Below are positions 21,265 to 32,515 of a stretch of DNA of 64,000 nt, one piece after another (the first letter of the stretch is position 1; each line of letters opens with the position of its first letter). The DNA lies in NCBI GenBank assembly GCA_030674185.1, contig JAPXFY010000022.1, forward strand, positions 48,014,052 through 48,078,051, in the 5' to 3' direction. Source of the stretch: Monoplex corrugatus. Taxonomy: Eukaryota > Mollusca > Gastropoda > Littorinimorpha > Ranellidae. The position numbers and the translations under genes were made by a program. The notes under the pieces are model-generated. The model was not told the DNA's origin. It did no database searches and saw nothing but the letters and a program-made list of their open reading frames with translations.

Positions 21265-21480
21265 CGTGAGACGGAGATGAGACTCGATTGTGTTTGGACC
21301 CAGTCTTCCCACTGAGCTCGTAATACACTCAGCTCTGGAGAGGAACCGGTTGAGGCGGAACCGGAAAAATCCCACGGTGATTTCCAGTGACAGAACCGAT
21401 GAGGGATTCGAACCGAACCCACAACCTTCCAGTGGTTAGTCTGTTGTGTTTAACCACTCTACCACGGCAACTGGTGATAA
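21265..21480 (-). mobile_element. SINE-2 (tRNA-headed)
   Basis: In minus orientation from 21480 the head is CCAGTTGCCGTGGTAGAGTG, then GGTTGTGGGTTCGGTTCGAA (B box). The other end (GACTCGATTGTGTTTGGACC, CAGTCTTCCCACTGAGCTCG) matches the tail of the copy at 59133. Confidence 0.7.
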
Positions 21481-21730
21481 TAGTCAATAGTGTAGGCCTA
21501 CTTAGTCATAGGCCTTCGAGACCTGTAAAGGCCTGTATAAATTGAGAAAGAGAAAAAGAGGAAGACCATTTCCTGTGTTGTAATGGTTCACAGTGGCGAC
21601 AGAATTTGTATGTTTGTATGATCATTTATGACTGCAGTCGCATGTCCTAGTTCCGCGTGTTTCTATCGTTGTCATGTTTTATTTTCGTAACTTGTTCTTG
21701 AAAAGAAAAGAACATTCCTAAATAGGAGAT

Positions 21731-21785
21731 TTGTGTGTGTGTGTGTATGATGTTAGTGTGTGTGTGTGTGTGGTGTGTGGTGTGG

Positions 21786-21824
<39 letters not shown>

Positions 21825-21850
21825 TGTTGTGTGTGTGTGTTGTGTGTGTT
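21731..21850. repeat. (GT)n microsatellite
   Basis: Interrupted TG run. Confidence 0.95.
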
Positions 21851-22179
21851 TAACATTACAAAGTGGAGACACACGTTTTTACGATGTAGCCGAGATTGCT
21901 CCCATTACGGGCTGATACAAATAATAATTATAAGATATAAGATCTCTACGCTTGCCAAGGCAAAGGGCTTACGCGCAGGCTCAAGGCGTATGTCATTGAT
22001 CATTTTTGGATCTTCTCGACCACGTGGCATCAGTAGCAACAGTGCATATGGAATTTATTCCGAGCCCGAAGTCGTATTGAGAATGTGAAAGTGGATCTGC
22101 TATATAAGCATAAGGTGTGTTCGTGGTGCTACAACACGAAACCGAAACTAGACATGAAAAGGAAGTTTCATTCTTCTTA

Positions 22180-22640
22180 TTATTGTTGCTTAAAGCCCAG
22201 TCGACTGCCATACACACAGTACTTCAACAGCAAAAGAAATGAACAGAAAACTTAGCACACATATCGATGCATTCGCGCGCATAATCTAAGGAGATGGCGT
22301 TAACCACTCCGTCCAATTTATCACACAGGGGATTTAGAAAACATACCTGATTACAATTTTGAACATAACTACGAACACTAAAACATATAAAAACGGGCTT
22401 TAATTACCTAAAATTGCTTCCGCATATCTCATTTCTCTAAAGCCAAAAATGCACTTATGTACCCAATTATCAATCCTAACAGAAAGTATGTAAAACTTTA
22501 CAGAAGACGTACAGGTGCATGGACCAGCAAGGCAGAAACTGATCGGAAGAAGTGACAAAGCAAAGGAACAAGGCAGAAACAAAGAAAGTGACAGAAAAGA
22601 GGAAATTTCTAGCACAGAATTCCCAGGATACCAGTGACTA
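22180..22640 (-). repeat. Family C repeat, long copy
   Basis: It starts with TTGTTGCTTAAAGCCCAGTC and CATGGACCAGCAAGGCAGAA is internal; it ends near CTAGCACAGAATTCCCAGG. Antisense to the copies at 7465 and 16347. Confidence 0.65.
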
Positions 22641-22729
22641 TCAGGACTTTGAATTATGTAGAATGCCACCAGACGACCTCTTAACTCGATCCTAACGATT
22701 TTTAGAAGGACTTTCTTTGTTCTTTAGGT

Positions 22730-22972
22730 CTTGGCTTCCTGGAATTTAAAGCCAGTGTAGCGCGACAGCTGCAGAAGCTTTTGAGACGTCACAAATCTAA
22801 ACCGAAAGCGGGTATTCCCTGTATGCGATGGCAACTATTAAAAAAGGAACTGATGAATATGCATTTTGAAATATCACTGAATGCAACCAAAAATATTGCT
22901 CCACTGAATCGGGCATCGCCTATTATTGATCGTCTTTTATTGAAGAATGTAGATTCACATGGAAATGTTTGA
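22730..22972 (+). pseudogene. Possible piggyBac-type transposase fragment
   Basis: The + strand frame reads LGFLEFKASVARQLQKLLRR, then HKSKPKAGIPCMRWQLLKKE. The pattern FL-x-FK-x-x-VA-x-x-L followed by basic residues and a P-rich turn is reminiscent of a segment of piggyBac-derived transposases, where a similar stretch (DFR-x-x-VA-x-x-L) precedes a basic linker. No catalytic aspartates are visible. The resemblance is from memory of the family pattern and is weak. Confidence 0.25.
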
Positions 22973-22989
22973 ATTCAACGATCGTGAAC

Positions 22990-24080
22990 GTCGGCGGGCG
23001 ACGAGTAACGTGAAAGCAAACGGTTTTTCGATGTGCAAAATGACCGAACCATTCCACTACGACTCTGTGGATGTGTCGTGGATATAAATCAGAGCAGCTT
23101 TTATCATTAATAGGAGACGGTGGTTCGGGTCAGTGGGAGTCGGGGACTGACCAAAAAAAACAAACAAATAACAAACCAAAACCAAAACCAAAACACAGGT
23201 CATCCGGAGAATTGACCACCGAATGAGTACGTGGGACCAGACACTACAAAACAAAACCAAAATCTCTTTGCTTACTCACAAAGTGGCCAATTTTCCGGCG
23301 TCCCCGACCCCTCGCTGGGCTGGGCTATCATCTCCATTTTTGGTTGCTTCTTTTCTTTAAATACTTTGAATTAACTTTTCTTTTTTCTTTTTAACAAATT
23401 ACCACAATTAGTGCTCCCAGTAAGGGGTAGAGATTTTTCTGGTTTCCAGGTTAACGTGATAAGTCCTGTCTGTGCCTTAACCACCATTACCATCCCCTCG
23501 TGCGTATACGCGCGTTAACGATTCTGTAAGTCATGTCAGTCTCCGGTGGCTTATGGAAACGTGAAACCACCCAGCATGCACACCTACCGAAAGCGGAATA
23601 TGCACACTATGCAGCAACATACGGCCTGTGCAGTCTGAAACGTTGTAATGTCTCTCCCCCCCCCCTCTCCTCTCTCTCTCTTTCTCTCTCTCAGGAGATT
23701 TTCTTTCTTTTACATATTATCAAATTCTTTTTTTTCTCACAGCAGAGAGTGGTATCCATTTTTTCTTTCTTTTACATATCAAATTCTTTTTTTTTCTCCA
23801 GCAGAGTGTATCCATTTGTATTTCAACGGAATAACTTTTTTTTTTTTACAAAATGACACGCTTTTGTTTTCAAACAAAAGTAAGTCTTCTCTGTATTGAT
23901 TTCAATACTTCAGTCATTTCAATGTTTCCTTAAAAAAAAAAGTATGCAACCTTCTCCGCTTTTCAATAAACTAGCTAATTCTTTTGAACTAAAAGCAGAC
24001 TGTCTTTTCCATTTTATTTGTTTCAATAGATCTTCTTTTTTTTTTTTTACTTAAAGCAGGCTGTCATCTCCACTTTATTC
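22990..24080. other. Intergenic region without a recognisable gene
   Basis: Contains A-rich CAAAACCAAAACCA tracts (23150-23200), T-rich and CT-rich tracts (23650-24050) and repeated TTTTCTTTCTTTTACATAT units at about 23696 and 23759. No coding segment is supported. Confidence 0.5.
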
Positions 24081-24089
24081 AGCAAGTTA

Positions 24090-24105
24090 TTGTGTGTGTG
24101 TGTGT

Positions 24106-24176
<71 letters not shown>
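24090..24176. repeat. (GT)n microsatellite
   Basis: TG run with a single early interruption. Confidence 0.95.
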
Positions 24177-24384
24177 ACGCGAGCATTTTCATTTTGTTCC
24201 AAAATCAACAAGCTTTTTCGGTTTGACTAAAAGCACACCAGTTTGATCTAAAAAACTGCCGACGTCCTTTTCCTGAAAAGCAGACCATATTGCTCTGATA
24301 AATCAGCAACTTTTCACCCCTGATTACACTGGGCTGTCTTCTTCGTTTTTACTTGAACAAATGAACCACTCCTTTATGTATGCA

Positions 24385-24672
24385 ATGATAATGATAATAA
24401 TAGTAATGAAAAAGTAATGAATAGTAATAATAATAAATAAATAAATAATGATAGTGATGATGATGAGATGATGATTATGATTATTGTTGTTGTTGATGAA
24501 AAAATGATGATGATGATGATGATAATGATTGTTGTTATTGATGTTATTATCGTATTATTGTTATCATCATCATCATCATCATCATTATTATCATCTCACG
24601 TGATATATCCATTGTGACAAACAAAACACATATATATAAAAAAAATATACAGTATATATATATATATATTGT
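24385..24672. repeat. AAT/ATG/ATC and TA low-complexity tract
   Basis: AATAATAAT, GATGATGAT, ATCATCATC and a short TATATA run. Confidence 0.85.
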
Positions 24673-25156
24673 ACATCCAAATACACACGTACATGCGTGA
24701 CGCTCCCACACCAACACGGTCAGCTTCAGTTCTCAGCAATTTTATTGTCCTCATTTCTCCCTATATCAGTCAGTATTCATTTGCAGGGAACACATTCGGG
24801 TTAGTGGTACGGCTACGTATACAGGCCACGCTCCTGTCTTCTGTAAAACTTGACCCATTAGATGTAGCCTATATCTCCAAGTGTCCGAAATCACGAAAAC
24901 GAATTCATGATTCATCTCTTTTTAAGTGTCTCATCACATCATAATTATAGGTACGAACCAGAAACAGCCGCGAACTGAACTAGAACGCGCATTGACATAA
25001 TACACAAAACAAGATATCGTTAATTAGGTAGGCCTACACGTCTTCATTCTGTTTCTGTGTGTTTCTGCTTTGCTTTCTGTTCGCTTGACTGCTGGTGGCT
25101 ATTTTGATTCAGACTATGAAAATCAAGAGACAGACAAACAGATAGATTGATTAGAT

Positions 25157-25173
25157 ATAAATAAATACACATA

Positions 25174-25258
<85 letters not shown>

Positions 25259-25270
25259 GCACACACACTA
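25157..25270. repeat. (CA)n microsatellite
   Basis: Nearly pure CA run with CGCACG at its end. Confidence 0.95.
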
Positions 25271-25628
25271 ATTTATGACTAGCCAGCAGGTGCAAATAAC
25301 AGAAAAAAATTCAAACCCAGCAACAATTAATAAGCCGTCTTACTATTCTGCTCTTTCTGTCCCAAACAGGGGAGATAATGCTGTCATGACAGTCTGTGAC
25401 TGGATGGGGAAATCTGCTGGCATAGAGACATGCTATGTTGTAGGACCTAGTCATGGAGTGTGTGTCTGTAACGTCTTCTGTCCAGCATCGCTGTGATCTT
25501 TTTAGGGTTCTGAAACCCGAGCATCTAGTGTTGTTGGCTCAAAGAGCTGGCTGGTTGACTGGCAACCTGGTCAATTGGCCAAACCCACTTGATCCGCTAT
25601 TGTGTGATGTAATGGTAGACAGGTGTTG

Positions 25629-25763
25629 TTTAAAACCCTTTGACTCCCGCACCTTGTCCACCAGCATCCTGCATTGTCCACCATCCTAGCAAAAGCACAA
25701 CACGGGAGTCAAAGACTCAAGTTTTTGCAGTTGGTGGATAGGATGCGGGAGTCAAAGGGTTAA
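25629..25763. mobile_element. PB-MITE, deleted copy
   Basis: The left end is AACCCTTTGACTCCCGCACC; the right end is GCGGGAGTCAAAGGGTTAA. The inner palindrome is mostly lost. Confidence 0.75.
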
Positions 25764-26081
25764 ACCATCCCCCGGATCTCTTCATTTCTTTCTTTCTTTT
25801 TTTTTTTTTAGATAAACATTTTTTTCATTCATCTTTTGCTTCTTCACAACAAACAGACATCAACATGTGGCAACAAAAAAAGAATGACAAAAAATTATAC
25901 ACATGTGAAAAGAGATTTCTTCGTTTCTAATCAGGTCTGTTTTGCTCTAGCCCGCTGTTCTTCTGAGACATCTCATCGATGCATCTCGCAGGTTGTGATC
26001 TTACACCCAAGGGTTTTGTTTCATGTGCGCGTTTCTAATTTCTGGTTCACATAAAGCTGATTGAAAAAAGTTAACATATCC

Positions 26082-26155
<74 letters not shown>

Positions 26156-26186
26156 GTATATATATGTATATATATGTATGTATATA

Positions 26187-26232
<46 letters not shown>

Positions 26233-26245
26233 GTGTGTGTGTGTG
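26082..26245. repeat. (TA)n microsatellite
   Basis: TA runs with a TATG(TATG)n middle; it directly abuts the 40-bp minisatellite. Confidence 0.95.
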
Positions 26246-26800
26246 TCATAGAACTGTGACCAAGACACCTATTCAAACACCTGTGTCATTGAACTGTGAC
26301 CAAGAAACTATTCAAACACCTGTGTGTCACAGAACTGTGACCAAGAAACTATTCAAACACCTGTGTCATTGAACTGTGACCAAGAAACTATTCAAACACC
26401 TGTGTGTCACAGAACTGTGACCAAGAAACTATTCAAACACCTGTGTCATAGAACTGTGACCAAGACACCTATTCAAACACCTGTGTCACAGAACTGTGAC
26501 CAAGAAACTATTCAAACACCTGTGTGTCACAGAACTGTGACCAAGACATCTATTCAAACACCTGTGTCATTGAACTGTGACCAAGACACCTATTCAAACA
26601 CCTGTGTCACATAACTGTGACCAAGACACCTATTCAAACACCTGTGTCATTGAACTGTGACCAAGACACCTATTCAAACACCTGTGTGTCATAGAACTGT
26701 GACCAAGACACCTATTCAAACACCTGTCACAGAACTGTGACCAAGACACCTATTCAAACACCTGTGTCACAGATCTCTGACCAAGACACCTAGTTAGTGA
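26246..26800. repeat. 40-42-bp minisatellite, about 13 units
   Basis: The unit is TCATAGAACTGTGACCAAGA followed by CACCTATTCAAACACCTGTG. Variants differ by TG insertions, by AAACT for CACCT, and by CACA or CATT for CATA. The open frames over it (26061-26614) translate as repeated CHRTVTK/LNCDQ peptides and are not considered genes. Confidence 0.95.
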
Positions 26801-26867
26801 CCAAAACATCTGCTTCAATACCTGTCTTGAAGACACATGACCACGAGAAACAGCAGACTCTGTTGCC

Positions 26868-27203
26868 ATGGGACTAATTTCTGAGCTTTTGTCAGACGAC
26901 ATGACCAGACTGTATTCCCTGATATCCAAACTTCTCTGTAGTCTTCAGACACTCGTTTTCTGCAAGTTTCTAAGCTTGGCAGAACAGATATGGACGGCTG
27001 GCAGCTTTGTGTCCGGCGCGGGGTGTAACTCTTCCCTGCTGTTAGCCTTCTCTTTCAGCCTTCAGGAAAGCGATCGCCCTCCACGCACACACAAGCATTC
27101 CGTACGAACGGACGCGATCGCGCTTTTCGTTTTGCAAAAAAAATTCGCGCCTGCATTGGGACGTGGCATGTACGAAACTAAGTGCTGCTTGCTGATTCTA
27201 TAG
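26868..27203 (+). CDS. Unrecognised 111-codon open frame in a CpG-richer patch
   Basis: An uninterrupted ATG-started frame lies just after the 40-bp minisatellite. Its protein is Leu/Ser-rich with no recognised motif (LISKLLCSLQTLVFCKFLSL is its most hydrophobic part). The DNA at about 27010-27165 is richer in CG dinucleotides than the flanks, including GGACGCGATCGCG. It could be a first exon or promoter island, or a chance frame. Confidence 0.15.
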   Translation: MGLISELLSDDMTRLYSLISKLLCSLQTLVFCKFLSLAEQIWTAGSFVSGAGCNSSLLLAFSFSLQESDRPPRTHKHSVRTDAIALFVLQKKFAPALGRGMYETKCCLLIL

Positions 27204-27660
27204 CTTTCCAACAGTCCAACGGAAGCAGCCTACTACACTATCGCCTTTGTTTAGCGTCATGTTTTCCGAAAATTTGAGGCAACTAGCTCCGGACGTTTTC
27301 ACAACATTGCAAACATAGCGTTGTCATCAAACGTTCGTTCGTGTATGTATTCCTTGTAAATAGAGTGCAAAGTGTGAGAAGTTAGTGTCAAATTCAATTG
27401 TTCATATTCTTGCTGCTGTTAACTGTGAGACAAATGACGTTTTAGTGCATAATTCAAAAAGAGGCCAACCTGCATATATGACCTTTGTATTCTGACGTAA
27501 GCTAAATATTAGCCAAAATTTACAACCTATTCATGTCAATCATGATTAAGATAAGCTGTATTTGTCTATTGTATGATTATAAGCAGCATTTCAACAATAT
27601 AAATCTAAAAAAAAATTGAATGTCTAGCTTGTGTTTTTATTCTCTTATGATTTTTTTCCT
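27204..27660. other. Intergenic, no feature seen
   Basis: Moderately AT-rich unique-looking sequence without repeats I can identify or open frames of note. Confidence 0.5.
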
Positions 27661-27670
27661 AACCTGTGCA

Positions 27671-27860
27671 AATGACCAGGCTACAGAAGAAACAAGGGAG
27701 AAAACCCGTCAGTGCTGAAAGAGCTAGAATACTGAAATAACAGACGCCGAAAATGACACCATACTGTGTGCGTGGCACAGTGTTGGACGTGTCAAGCTTG
27801 TCGTCTTCACAAAGGCACGAAATGTTCACACCAAAGGACAATGAATTCAATTCTTGCTGG
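27671..27860 (-). CDS. Possible membrane-protein exon (MFS-like), weak
   Basis: An open stretch between the acceptor AACTACAG (27868-27861) and the donor ACAG|GTTAGG (27670-27669) reads QQELNSLSFGVNISCLCEDD, then TVPRTQYGVIFGVCYFSILA and LSALTGFLPCFF. A polar, N-glycosylation-compatible loop (NIS) followed by YGVIFG and a roughly 22-residue hydrophobic helix resembles the second transmembrane segment of major facilitator transporters. No other exon of such a gene was found nearby, so this may be a relic or chance. Confidence 0.22.
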
Positions 27861-27869
27861 CTGTAGTTC

Positions 27870-29360
27870 AGCTAACAACTAGGGTCATCAGTGGGTTGAG
27901 AACACAAGATGAAACAAACACACACACACACACACACAAAAATAATAATAACGACAAACAATTGTGTAATTTTGTGGAAACAAACAAAACAAGTGTACCA
28001 ACGTAACATAACGCATTAGTACCTATTAACAGATAAGAACATTTCACAAACATCCAAATGAATGGATGAATAGGCCTACATAAATTGTACAAACGGGAAT
28101 ATTGTGCACAGATATTAACAACAAATACTATTGACATCTTACATCCATCTTAATAAATGAATAAATAAATCGTACAAACATTAATATAATACACATACAT
28201 TGACAACAACATTAACATCTAACGTCTATCCAAACTGAATAGAAACATAAGGCAAACACATTAACAAATAGTGACTAGCATCTTACATCAATGAAAAATA
28301 TGAAAACAGGATAATGTATAAACAGAATCCAACTAAAGCTTACCAATCCTAGCCAAAATAAAAAATGGGGGTGGGACACATTTCCCCGTGGGAACCATCT
28401 GGAAAAAAAAAAACTGGCAAGGATTGTCAGTAAATTGGACTGTATTACAATCCCAAATCCAACACAGCATGTCTTTAAAGAAAATTATGACCAAAAATAA
28501 ACAAATAAATATAAATACATCAGACTTGTCCAAATATGAAACACGCGGGTTTGCAGGTATAATTAATTTCGCCCAGGCAATAATTTATACAGAATCGCAC
28601 TTATCTCTTTGGGGAAAAAACATTTCAACATAATTGATAATTATTATGTGAGTAAATTTCAACATCGTCACAAAATTATATATATATATATTCATTTTAA
28701 CTTAATAATGATCAGTTTTTGTTATCAAATTACGTAGAGTCGAATATGTAAAACTCGAAGACAACATTAGAGTTATTATCACAAAGGAAACTGTACAGAA
28801 ACGTAAGACTATAATTATATACATGAAATGGTAACGTCACTGAAGCCAGTTGAGATTTCATCACAGGTCTTCACAGCAATATACTCTACGCAGCTCGGGA
28901 TTTTTTCCCCTGTTGCATATAAAGGGGACATTGTTTTCATACTGAGTACCATTTCAGGTAACAAAGAAATAAAGAAAGAAAGAAAAATAAAGAGAAAAAA
29001 AACGAAAAAAAAAAACAGACAAGAAAAGAAAAGAACATAAAAAAAAACGATTTTATCATTGTAAACAGAAACTTTTGCAAAGTGCACCCAGGCAATGAGT
29101 TTTCCTTCTCGTTTTCTTTCTCTTCATCGTCATGATCATCTTCTGCGTCATCATTCATGTTCAAGAGTGAAACGCAGGACGAAAAAAAAATTAAAATGAC
29201 GGCGCGTATTTACGAGTAACCTACGTAGCGACAAGGCAGACGCCATTTCTGCCCTTTGTCCAGGAAAACGAGGTCACCAAGTACGTAGTTCTCTGCCTTC
29301 TTCCGTCATATCAATACGCCCTTGTTCCCTTCTGTTCCTGTCTGGTTCCTGGTCATTTGA
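27870..29360. other. AT-rich intergenic region
   Basis: Contains TACAAACATTAATA/CATTGACAAC-type diverged short repeats (28020-28300), a TATATA run at 28676 and A-rich tracts (28970-29060). No gene is supported. Confidence 0.5.
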
Positions 29361-29369
29361 CCACTGGAC

Positions 29370-29825
29370 AGTCGGGTCTGACATACGTACAACTGCTATT
29401 TTGATAATATTCAGTCGTTTACGTGCACATTAGTCACCATACAGGGAGAAGATATTGGACGGACTTGCAGAGATGGCTGAAGACAAAGAGGGTGGAAGAG
29501 GTGCTTGAGGCAACAAGAGATAGAAACAGATGGAAGGCCATGATCGCCAACGCCACGTGGCAAGGCACCTGTTGATGATGATGAGTCACCATACGTCCCA
29601 TGGGTCATAACCTTGACGTTGGTTGGGGCGAGGGTAGGGGTGGGAGTGGTGTGGGTGGGTTATGTGTCTCAATGTTCGGCCAGTCAGGTCTGACATACGC
29701 ATAACTGCTATTTCGATAATATTCAATCGTTTACGTGTAGGTTAGTCACCATACGTCCCACGGATCATAATAACCTTGATGTTGGTTGGGGCGAGGATGG
29801 GGTGGGGATGGGTTGTGTGTCTATG
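29370..29825. repeat. Tandem duplication of about 160 bp, one copy carrying a LINE insertion
   Basis: The sequence GTCTGACATACG, then GATAATATTCA, CGTTTACGTG, AGTCACCATACGTCCCA and GTTGGTTGGGGCGAGG occurs twice, at about 29374-29650 (with the LINE) and about 29686-29800 (without it). Confidence 0.75.
29443..29583 (+). mobile_element. 141-bp LINE-T insertion with target-site duplication
   Basis: A severely 5'-truncated LINE-T (GGGAGAAGATATTGGACGG to GGCACCTGTTGATGATGATG) is flanked by an 11-bp direct repeat AGTCACCATAC at 29432-29442 and 29584-29594. A neighbouring duplicate of the locus lacks the insertion at 29741-29760. Confidence 0.85.
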
Positions 29826-29834
29826 TGTCTCCAG

Positions 29835-30320
29835 GGAGAAGTGTGGCGGAATGGTTCAGACGTTCACCTGCCAATAACTAAACTTGATTCCTTTTCTCAC
29901 ATTGGACACAGCAGCAGGGAAGTTTCAGTCTTTTTCTCAAAATTTTTGTATCTGGTGTTTGTTTGTTTGTAATCTTACGCTTGACAAAGGCCGAAAATTT
30001 GCGCCTGTCTTGTCTTGTATTAAATACGTATTCTTCTTTCGTGTTTTTTCTGGTTCCTGTTTGCTTGAACGCGGGCAGTCACGCTTGTTTTGGAATTTCG
30101 ATAAACTCGATGTCCCAGGGTTTGTTCCCCGTTGAAGGCCTCGACTTTTCTCCTCAGTTTGACCGGAAAATCGAACTGAAACTCTAGTCCTTCAGAAAGG
30201 GACGAAAAAGGGGTCGGACCCGTGTACCGTCTGACCTGCGTACATTAAAGGTCCCACGCCAGTTGAAAATCATAAAGAGCAGGGCATTTGCCCGCCTGCC
30301 CTGGTGTTAGATATTGGAGA
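29835..30320 (+). mobile_element. SINE-3 (tRNA-Leu/Ser-like head) split by FB-B
   Basis: The head at 29835-29888 (GTGTGGCGGAATGGTTCAGA, CGTTCACCTGCC) continues at 30110 with CCCAGGGTTTGTTCCCCGTT, AGGCCTCGACTTTTCTCCTC and GGGTCGGACCCGTG. FB-B right-arm sequence occupies about 29893-30108. The second copy, at 50886-51118, is uninterrupted. Confidence 0.75.
29893..30108 (+). mobile_element. FB-B, right arm and loop only, inside SINE-3
   Basis: CAGCAGCAGGGAAGTTTCAG, TTGTATCTGGTGTTTGTTTG, GCGCCTGTCTTGTCTTGTAT and GCTTGAACGCGGGCAGTCAC. Confidence 0.75.
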
Positions 30321-30529
30321 GAGAAGTTGATTCCCCAGGTCCCTCCCCTTGAAGACCAATTAGACTTCTTGCATTCTGAAGTCTTGATAAGCCAGAAAAA
30401 TGGCCGACTACAACTCCTGTGACCATCAAACTCCGTGGTAACCTTCAGGAACTGGGGAAAAAAAGGGCGGGGGTGGGATGGGGGGGCATACTCATCGCTA
30501 GATGTGGCCTTCATTCAGATGGTGTACGA

Positions 30530-30785
30530 ATGAAGAAATTTCGTCTCATCTTATCCCATCTCATTTCATGCCATTTCGTCTCGTCTCATCTCATCTATCT
30601 TATATTCACCTCACCTCGTCTTATCTCACCTAATCCTATCTCACACCATAATTATTATCTCACTCTCTTTCACCTCACCTCATCTCACCTCCCCTTACCT
30701 CACTTCACCTCTCCTCACCTCCTTACCTTACCTTACCTTTCGTTATCTAACCTTACCTTACCTTACCTTACCTTATGGTTAGCAA
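30530..30785. repeat. Pyrimidine-rich degenerate repeat (TCTCATCTTA/CTTAC type)
   Basis: Pentamer-like units TCATC, TCACC and TTACC progress from one type to the next. It resembles the satellite-like sequence at 1-460 in style. Confidence 0.85.
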
Positions 30786-30827
30786 GTTTTCTGTTCAAAC
30801 GTTATGTCTATGTCTTCAGAAGTTTTC

Positions 30828-30895
30828 ACTGGCTGGCTTAGCTGATAGAGCCATAGCCTTATGATACGAATTTTTCAGGTTCAGTGTACAGCCTG
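30828..30895 (+). mobile_element. SINE-1 head fragment
   Basis: CTGGCTGGCTTAGCTGATAG and AGCCATAGCCTTATGAT, followed by TTCAGGTTCAGTGTACAG, match the tRNA-like head only. Confidence 0.4.
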
Positions 30896-30974
30896 GTAGT
30901 TCATTCGGTCTCAAAGATCGTGTTCATTTTGCTCTCTGCTAGAACAAGACAGGTTGTGAGCTGAAATCCAGACT

Positions 30975-31215
30975 CATTTCTTTCTTTCTTTTTCTTTCTT
31001 TCTTTCTTTTTTTTCTTTTCTTTCTTCGCTTATTCATTTATTTATGTATTTGTTTATTCATTTATTTATTTGTTTATTCGTCCATTTGTTCCTTTACTTA
31101 CTTATTTATTCATCCATTTGTTCGTTTATCCATTTGTTTATTTATTTATTTGTCTACCTATATCAATTAACTTAATTGATTGATTTATTGATTTATCTAT
31201 TGCCATTTGTTTATT
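30975..31215. repeat. TTTC then TTTAT-type tetranucleotide tract
   Basis: TTTCTTTCTTTC, then TTATTTATTTG and TTCATTTATTT units. Confidence 0.85.
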
Positions 31216-31605
31216 CATTCTATCTTCTGTTCAGCTTTAGGGACATCGAATCCACACTGCTCGTTCCGTCTCGTCAAGATACGACCATCCCAAAGCTCAG
31301 TTAGATTACAGGACCCTTCAGCCAGGAAATGATCAACTGAGCAAAAGTTTCTCTTACAATAACATAAAGAAAACCACTTATTTGGTCAAATCAAAAGGGT
31401 ATCTTTTTTTGGGTATATCCCAAACATTCGTTTGGCTTCATTGTGAAAAAAGATACAAGTATTATTTGTTACGTTTGTTTAAAAAACAACAACACTGAAA
31501 CAGCAGAAAGAATGTGTTATCACAAACAAGCTCTCAACTTACATCTATATACATATAATTATTTACAGAGAAAAATGCTCACCCGAAATGATCGAGGTTT
31601 CATCA

Positions 31606-31799
31606 TTAACCCTTCGATTCCCACACCCTATCCACCAACTGCAAAACATTAACCCTTTCGTTCCCTCACCATATCCACCATATTCCTGAAGGAAGCTGGT
31701 GGACAGGGTGAGGGAGTTAAAGGGTTAAGGTTTTGCTTTGCTAGCGTGGTTGACTATGCAGGATGCTGGTGGACAGGGTGCGAGAGTCAAAAGGGTTAA
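31606..31799. mobile_element. PB-MITE abutting the 55-bp minisatellite
   Basis: TTAACCCTTCGATTCCCACA to GCGAGAGTCAAAAGGGTTAA, with inner TTAACCCTTTCGTTCCCTCA and GTGAGGGAGTTAAAGGGTTAA. The minisatellite begins right after it. Confidence 0.85.
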
Positions 31800-32515
31800 A
31801 ATCAGTGTGGGTGTGGCCCAGTTTGTCACCCACGTCAAACAAGAGTATGTACCTGATCATTGTGGGTGTGGCCCAGTTTGTCACCCACGTCAAACAAGAG
31901 TGTGCACCTGATCATTGTGGGTGTGGCCCAGTTTGTCACCCACGTCAAACAAGAGTGTGCACCTGATCATTGTGGGTGTGGCCCAGTTTGTCACCCACGT
32001 CAAACAAGAGTATGTACCTGATCATTGTGGGTGTGGCCCAGTTTGTCACCCACATCAAACAAGAGTGTGCACCTGATCATTGTGGGTGTGGCCCAGTTTG
32101 TCACCCATGTCAAACAAGAGTATGTACCTGATCATTGTGGGTGTGGCCCAGTTTGTCACCCACGTCAAACAAGAGTGTGCACCTGATCATTGTGGGTGTG
32201 GCCCAGTTTGTCACCCACGTCAAACAAGAGTATGTACCTGATCATTGTGGGTATGGCCCAGTTTGTCACCCACGTCAAACAAGAGTGTGCACCTGATCAT
32301 TGTGGGTGTGGCCCAGTTTGTCACCCACGTCAAACAAGAGTGTGCACCTGATCATTGTGGGTGTGGCCCAGTTTGTCACCCACGTCAAACAAGAGTGTGC
32401 ACCTGATCATTGTGGGTGTGGCCCAGTTTGTCACCCATGTCAAACAAGAGATGCGCCTGATCATTGTGGGTGTGGCCCAGTTTGTCACCCATGTCAAACA
32501 AGAGATGCGCCTGAC
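31800..32515. repeat. 55-bp minisatellite, 13 units
   Basis: The unit is TGTGGGTGTGGCCCAGTTTG, TCACCCACGTCAAACAAGAG and TGTGCACCTGATCAT. Two main unit types alternate (GTGTGCACC and GTATGTACC); the last two units have GATGCGCC. Open frames on both strands are artefacts of the 55-bp period. Confidence 0.97.

Noticed and set aside
26061..26614. Repeat protein [12 protein letters not shown] / [12 protein letters not shown]
   Set aside because: The frame exists only because 40-42-bp units shift regularly between frames without stops; no start context, splice signals or conserved residues.
31800..32515. CRISPR-like array
   Set aside because: The whole 55-bp unit repeats with no unique spacers, and the sequence is eukaryotic. 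It is a minisatellite. The same holds for 26246-26800 and 15372-16346.
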